Shown here: in pieces, positions 59,093 through 64,000 of the stretch
How positions within the stretch are numbered: the first letter of the stretch is position 1
How the letters are laid out: the number at the start of each line of letters is the position of its first letter
Assembly (NCBI GenBank): GCA_035048815.1
Contig: JAUCBN010000054.1
Coordinates: 10,850,001 to 10,914,000 of the forward strand
Reading direction: 5' to 3'
Origin: Abelmoschus esculentus
Taxonomy: Eukaryota > Streptophyta > Magnoliopsida > Malvales > Malvaceae
DNA length: 64,000 bases
Notes under the pieces: model-generated
Told to the model about the DNA's origin: nothing
Seen by the model: only the letters and a program-made list of their open reading frames with translations
Databases searched by the model: none
Program-made: the position numbers and the translations under genes

Positions 59093-62000
59093 ATGGGGAT
59101 GTTTGATAAATTTCCGGTGCCTAAAGAAAAAGCAGTAAGTTTAATTCATTCTTCTTCTAGTCCATGATTTAAAGCTTTGTTTGGCTGCAGCTTTTGCTAC
59201 TCTGCTTCTAAAGCTTTTTGCCTTTAATTCTTTTTCCAAAATGAAAAACTATAATTGATGGTAATAAATAAATGACTAAAACGTTATACCAATTTTAATA
59301 TAGTTATTTTTAAATACTTGTAAAGTCGGATGTTTTCTTATTTTTCAATCTGAACTAAAAAATTGAGTAATACAAGCAACAGCAAAATGGTTTTGTAATT
59401 TGTTGTATGTTTTGGCAACCATCTTGAGGTTGGTGGAGCTGGAAATTTATAATGGTGTTTATTTGTTTTTATATAGGACGCCTTACTTGGATTATGTTAT
59501 TATATTGAATTATGGGCTGCTTGGTTTATTGTTATAGAGTACATATTTTTGGTGAAAATTTTGATAAAGCGTGGGGGAAGAAGAAACATTTGTGTTATGT
59601 TTTTTCTTATGGTTATTTCTTTTGTTTACATATTGATTAAAACCAGCATTTAATTGGTGAGCTTTCAAGAGTAGACGAGTGTTGGAATGCTACACGTTTT
59701 GATTCACTGCCTCATGTTGTCCGCATCCTGACATCAAGAAATCGTGAAGGTGAACTTGAGATTTTAAAGGAACAAATCGATGTAGTCGAGGAAGTTGTAG
59801 ACGAAGTTGTTCACACTTATCATGGTGGCTTCAACAAAGCAATCCAAAATTATTCTCAGGTTCTTTTGTATTTTCTGCAAAGCTAAAACTTTTTACAGTG
59901 TGTTTCTCAAGTTTGTTTTATTATTATAGTAAATGGCTCTTTTTGTGTTCTTTTCTTGGTTAAACTGCAAATTGATTTGCTTCAAAAACCCATTTTTGAT
60001 GATCGTTTTGCTGATTATATCTGTTCAGTACTCTTATTTTTCTCAATTATTTTCTTCTGCTAATGTTGGGTCCACACTTGGATAATGAATATAGAATGTT
60101 TTTCTCTATAGTTTCAGACATAGAATCATTTTATTTTTATTCTAAATCTTATTGTAGAATTGCATGTGAATAAAAAACATGTCTTTTAAGAATAAACATT
60201 AGGCTTCATAGGAATGGGACTCTATACCCCTTAGAAATTCTCCATCATTTTTGCGGTTTCTCTTTTGTAGTTCTTATACTTGAATCCTATGATTCTGCAG
60301 ATACCAGGGACAAAAAAGTTGCAATTCTACTTATTCACAGAAACAAAATAATAAAAATATGAATTATAAATCAAAACACACATTTGATTTAGAAATATAG
60401 AAGATTTACCTTGATTGAGTATTTGATTTCTATTTATGCCTTTGATTTCCAATCTTGTACGATAGAGTCCACTATCAATATCATGCTCACTGGATACACA
60501 TGGTAATGAATCCTATTACATGATAAATGATTGGTAAACATTATATCACTGAATAAACTAGTCTTGGAGTAACTAACTAAATAAATTTGCATTGAAACTA
60601 ATTATCTCTGGTATGATAACTTTAATGAGGTGTTATCTTTCTTGAATATTGATATATTTCTTTTCCTTATTTTGCTTTTGTATCAATAAGGAGGAAACAT
60701 GTAATAGTCTTTATTTTTCTTTTGGAAAATATTACCATAATATTCTGATTGAATTACCTATTATTTACTGTAATGATTGACGTCATTTTCTCTTTTATCT
60801 TTTCCTTGTTGAAATCAATAGTGGAAAATGAGCTTTACATTTTTTTAATTACTGTTTATTCTTCAGATCTTGCGATTATTCAGCGAATCTTCTGAAAGTA
60901 TTGATGTCTTAAAGGACGATTTGGCTGAGGCAAAGAGACGTCTTTCTGCACGCAATAAACAGTTGCATCAGTTGTGGTATCGATCTGTTACATTGCGACA
61001 TATTATCTCCTCGTTAGATCAGATTGAGGGCATAGCTCAGGTTTGTTCATCATTATTTTTGTCATTCAAATGATAATTTCATGCTTTATCTTCATTAGAA
61101 TTTGGCGCTTTCACTTCCATTGCATCTTCCTGTGTTCCATCAATTAATCCAGTAAATATGAGGAATCACCTAGTTTGTTTGTTACCTGGATCAGGTTCCT
61201 GCTCGTATCGAGAAGCTCATTTCAGATAAACAGTTTTATGCTGCAGTTCAATTGCATATTCAGTCAGCATTGATGCTTGAGCGAGAGGGCCTTCAATCGG
61301 TAATTTAAGATGTTGCAAGCAGTGTATATGTTTCTATTTGTTTTTGGTGAAACTTTGGTTTAACTCATGTTGCCATTGATCCCTAGATTAAATTGTTGTT
61401 GGCTTAAAATGTGACCTAAATTGTTTTAGCTTCTCTTACATTTTATCTTTTAGAGTAACTTGTTGATTTGACATAAACAGATCAGGTTCTTTAAGTTGTT
61501 ATGCCTTTCAAATTAAATGGCCATATTTATGAAACAGTTGTGGTTAAGTCTCAGCATAAGGGATTAGTTAAATATCTGGAAAAATGCAACAACAACAAAA
61601 AAACTTTATTACTTTTGCATTGTTTCACGTTGACCCCAATGCTTTGAAAGTGAGGACATTGGCCTCTAAACTAAATATGTTATACAGTTTTAACCTTAAA
61701 TTTAGTAGACTGTTGATTGGCCTTCTTTTATCTCTTTATTTATGGCATAATACAACAAAAATAATATTAAACCATTAAAATGTCTGAAACTATGCTCAAC
61801 ATGCAAAATAATCCAGAGGTACATAAATAAGTGGGGAAAAAAAGATGGAACAATTGATCCCAAATGAAAATGGAACAATTCATGCCTTATTTCATATGTT
61901 CATAAAACAGAGGTTTCAAAATAGCAAATAATCAACCTAGCCATGGAATAAATCTCAAACTTATAAATAGTTCAGCTTTTCTACAATTTCAGTTTTTTTT

Positions 62001-64000
62001 GAATTGATATTATAGAGAGCTTTAAGATGTTCTGCTTGCATTTAATCATTATCTAGGTTGGTGCTCTCCAAGACATTCGATCTGAACTGGCAAAGTTGCA
62101 CGGTAATCTGTTCTTTAAAGTTTTGGAGGATTTGCATGCACATCTTTACAATAAGGGTGAATACAGGTATTTCTATCTATTAAGGGCTTAAGTTTCTTTG
62201 TCTTGTTCTTTTTGTGATTCATTTTCTCATCTATTGACCTTGAATAGGAAAGAAAATGATATTTGATTAAACATGTTACCTGCAAGCATTTTCTGGAGAG
62301 ATTTCCCTTTAACAAAACTTTTGGTCATTAAGCTGATTAAGTTCTTCTGCAGCTCAGTTGCATCAAGCATGCTTGAAAAGGATGATGAAGTGCCAACAAC
62401 CACTGCTGATGCAATTGTTGATGGATCATATAGAATGAGTTCAATTAATGGAGGGTAAGTCCTTAAGCTTTTATATTGATTCTAATTTGGTTCTCAATCT
62501 TTGAACTGATTCATTTGGTCCTTAAGGTTTTAAAATGGTTCCATTTTAGTCCTTACTACATATATTTTGGTTAATACTGAAGTAATGTCCAAGTTGTATC
62601 TTTTGTGGCACAATATGCAAATATTTCGTTGTCACATGGAAAATTTCCTTGATTGTTAATGGGAAAAAGTGAATTACCAAAGTGAAACTGCATGAAAAGG
62701 TTAAGGATACAAATGGAACAATATAGTAGTTAGGGACTGAAATGGAATTGGTAAAAGGTTAGCTATATCAGTTAAATATTAGGATTATGTGTTTGTATAT
62801 CAAAGTTGGGCACCTGGGGCCCTCCATCTATTACCAACGGGTTGGGTGCTTAACATGGAATTAGAGCTTAAGTTTTGTCATGCTCTTGTTCCTATCTAAG
62901 ATGTGAAGTTGACAACTCCTAGTAAAGTTGTACACGTGTAGGCCCTGTGATTGTAGGGATGGCAACTAGGGGTGAGTTTTTGGCCGCCTCGAAAATTAAA
63001 TCACCCGTCCCAATCCGACCCTAATATATTTTATCTCCAACCCGACATAATAAAAACTATAACTCAATCCTGATATTTTAATAAAAACCCGACTAAATCT
63101 GACCCGACCCAGAAAAAATTAATAAAATTTTACATATTATATAAATAAATATGTTGAGTCGGGTCGGGGAATTTTCACACTAAACCCGACATGACCTGAC
63201 TTTTTTTCAATACAAACCTGACCCTGATTTTTTAAAATAAAACCCCATCCCGATTGGGTCGGGTTAGGACTTGACGGTTTCGGGTCAAATTGTCATTCTG
63301 ATCTGTGAACAGCACATAAGGGGACTGTTAAGTGGTGTTATCCCACATAAGTTTAAGTATCAGGTTTCTTATGGTCTTATATTAAAGTTTCCCCTCCACT
63401 ATCACAAATTGATTTTCTGTTTGATGTTTAACAAAGATATTTCAATTTTATCTGAATATTAATGAATTTATATTTTTAATTACAAGAAAAGAAACCTTTG
63501 TTTTTGTTAGTAGATTTTTATGGTTTCTGCCATTTATGGAGGAATGAAATGGATGCCAAATTTTCTTTTGAATAGTCATACAGGGCATGCAATCTCAGAT
63601 TCTTCTAGTTAATCTTTAGCTCTGAACCTGTAAAATTGACTAACATCTTATAAGGATCTGTAACTTACATTTGCTCCATCATAATCAATATTTTATTTAT
63701 GTGCAAATCATCCGAAGCCTATTCTGCTTGGTAGTGTAGAAGTGCAAAGACGTCAAGAGAGTAATTGTTGTTCCTCCAGGGTTCTTATTTTAGTTATTAT
63801 TGTTTTTTAAATTATATATTTTACACTTGGTTCAGTTGTCTAAATTTGTATTTATATGTTTTCCTTTTTCAGGTCACCTTATGATGGTCATACTGATAAT
63901 GGTTCTTCGGAGCCAAATGATGAAAAGCTTAATGGTGGTGATGGAAAGGATGGAAGAGTCTTATCCCATAAAATCCCAGTGTGGCTTTTTAATTCCACTC
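59093..64000 (+). CDS. SEC8: Exocyst complex subunit SEC8, 5' part (continues past the window)
   Basis: Visible exons: 59093-59134, 59647-59859, 60867-61040, 61195-61299, 62057-62166, 62353-62454 and 63873 to the window end; about 291 residues. SEC8 is a core subunit of the octameric exocyst that tethers secretory vesicles to the plasma membrane. The order MGMFDKFPVPKEKA, RFDSLPHVVRILTSRNREGE, DEVVHTYHGGFNKAIQNYSQ, ILRLFSESSES, NKQLHQLWYRSVTLRHIISS, VPARIEKLISDKQFYAAVQL, VGALQDIRSELAKL and LHAHLYNKGEYSSVASSMLE matches plant SEC8 along its coiled-coil N-terminal half. The later exons (DDEVPTTTADAIV, SPYDGHTDNGSS) are the less conserved linker. Full plant SEC8 is about 1,050 aa, so about 70% lies outside. 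GT-AG and phase are consistent throughout. Confidence 0.93.
62954..63299. repeat. Family C transposon-like repeat inside SEC8 intron 6
   Basis: Starts TAGGGATGGCAA and ends TTGTCATTCTGA, giving imperfect TIRs. CTGTGA occurs on both sides (62945 region and 63302 region), possibly the remains of an 8-bp target duplication. The CCCGACCC/GGGTCGGG-rich interior matches 9915-10325 (shared CGACATAATAAAAACTATAA-type block). Non-coding. Confidence 0.6.

Overview
This is a plant nuclear genome window, very AT-rich and eudicot-like. All host genes are recognisable angiosperm families with GT-AG introns. There are plant-type nuclear tRNAs, including an intron-bearing tRNA-Tyr, and many short inverted-repeat transposons. 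A dicot such as a cotton relative would fit, but I cannot name the species from sequence alone.

Layout. 1-3.4 kb holds old MITE/hAT-like repeats. 4.5-7.8 kb (+) is a six-exon RAB GTPase of the RABC/Rab18 type. 10.8-18.4 kb is one complete but decayed Mutator-like element (MULE). It has long terminal inverted repeats (TIRs), a hairpin inside each TIR, a plant-mobile-domain (PMD/MAIN-like) pseudogene on + and a convergent MULE transposase pseudogene on -. 19.65-20.64 kb (-) is a ZAT-type C2H2 zinc-finger repressor. 26.2-27.6 kb (-) is a four-exon RD19-type papain-like cysteine protease. 28-38 kb is mostly AT-rich repeat debris plus one GC-richer, G-box-bearing island with no evident gene. 38.5-41.9 kb (+) is an ACT-domain-repeat protein of the ACR9/ACR10 type. 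43.5-44.1 kb carries tRNA-Leu and tRNA-His (-). 44.9-48.7 kb (+) is an RZ-1-type RNA-binding protein (RRM, CCHC knuckle, RGD/DR-rich tail). 48.93-49.03 kb is a strong 39-bp-stem hairpin. 50.98-52.79 kb (+) is a single-exon nodulin-like/NFD4-like MFS transporter. 54.29-54.38 kb is tRNA-Tyr (-). From 59.1 kb to the window edge (+) is the 5' part of exocyst SEC8.

The most striking large-scale structure is a 2.2-kb inverted repeat. Its arms (23.9-26.1 kb and 55.1-57.4 kb) are almost identical and lie 29 kb apart. Each arm carries an intact 86-residue ORF with a KEN box and a canonical destruction box, so it is a candidate substrate of the APC/C ubiquitin ligase, plus a tRNA-Ala-derived pseudogene. 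One arm ends exactly at a transposon insertion whose empty site survives in the other arm. Past that transposon the homology is weaker, which suggests an older duplication recently homogenised by gene conversion.

The host genes are ordinary, unrelated housekeeping or regulatory loci (vesicle traffic, exocytosis, proteolysis, transcription, amino-acid sensing, RNA processing, transport) and do not form a pathway. Exon limits were set by eye from splice consensus, reading phase and family similarity.
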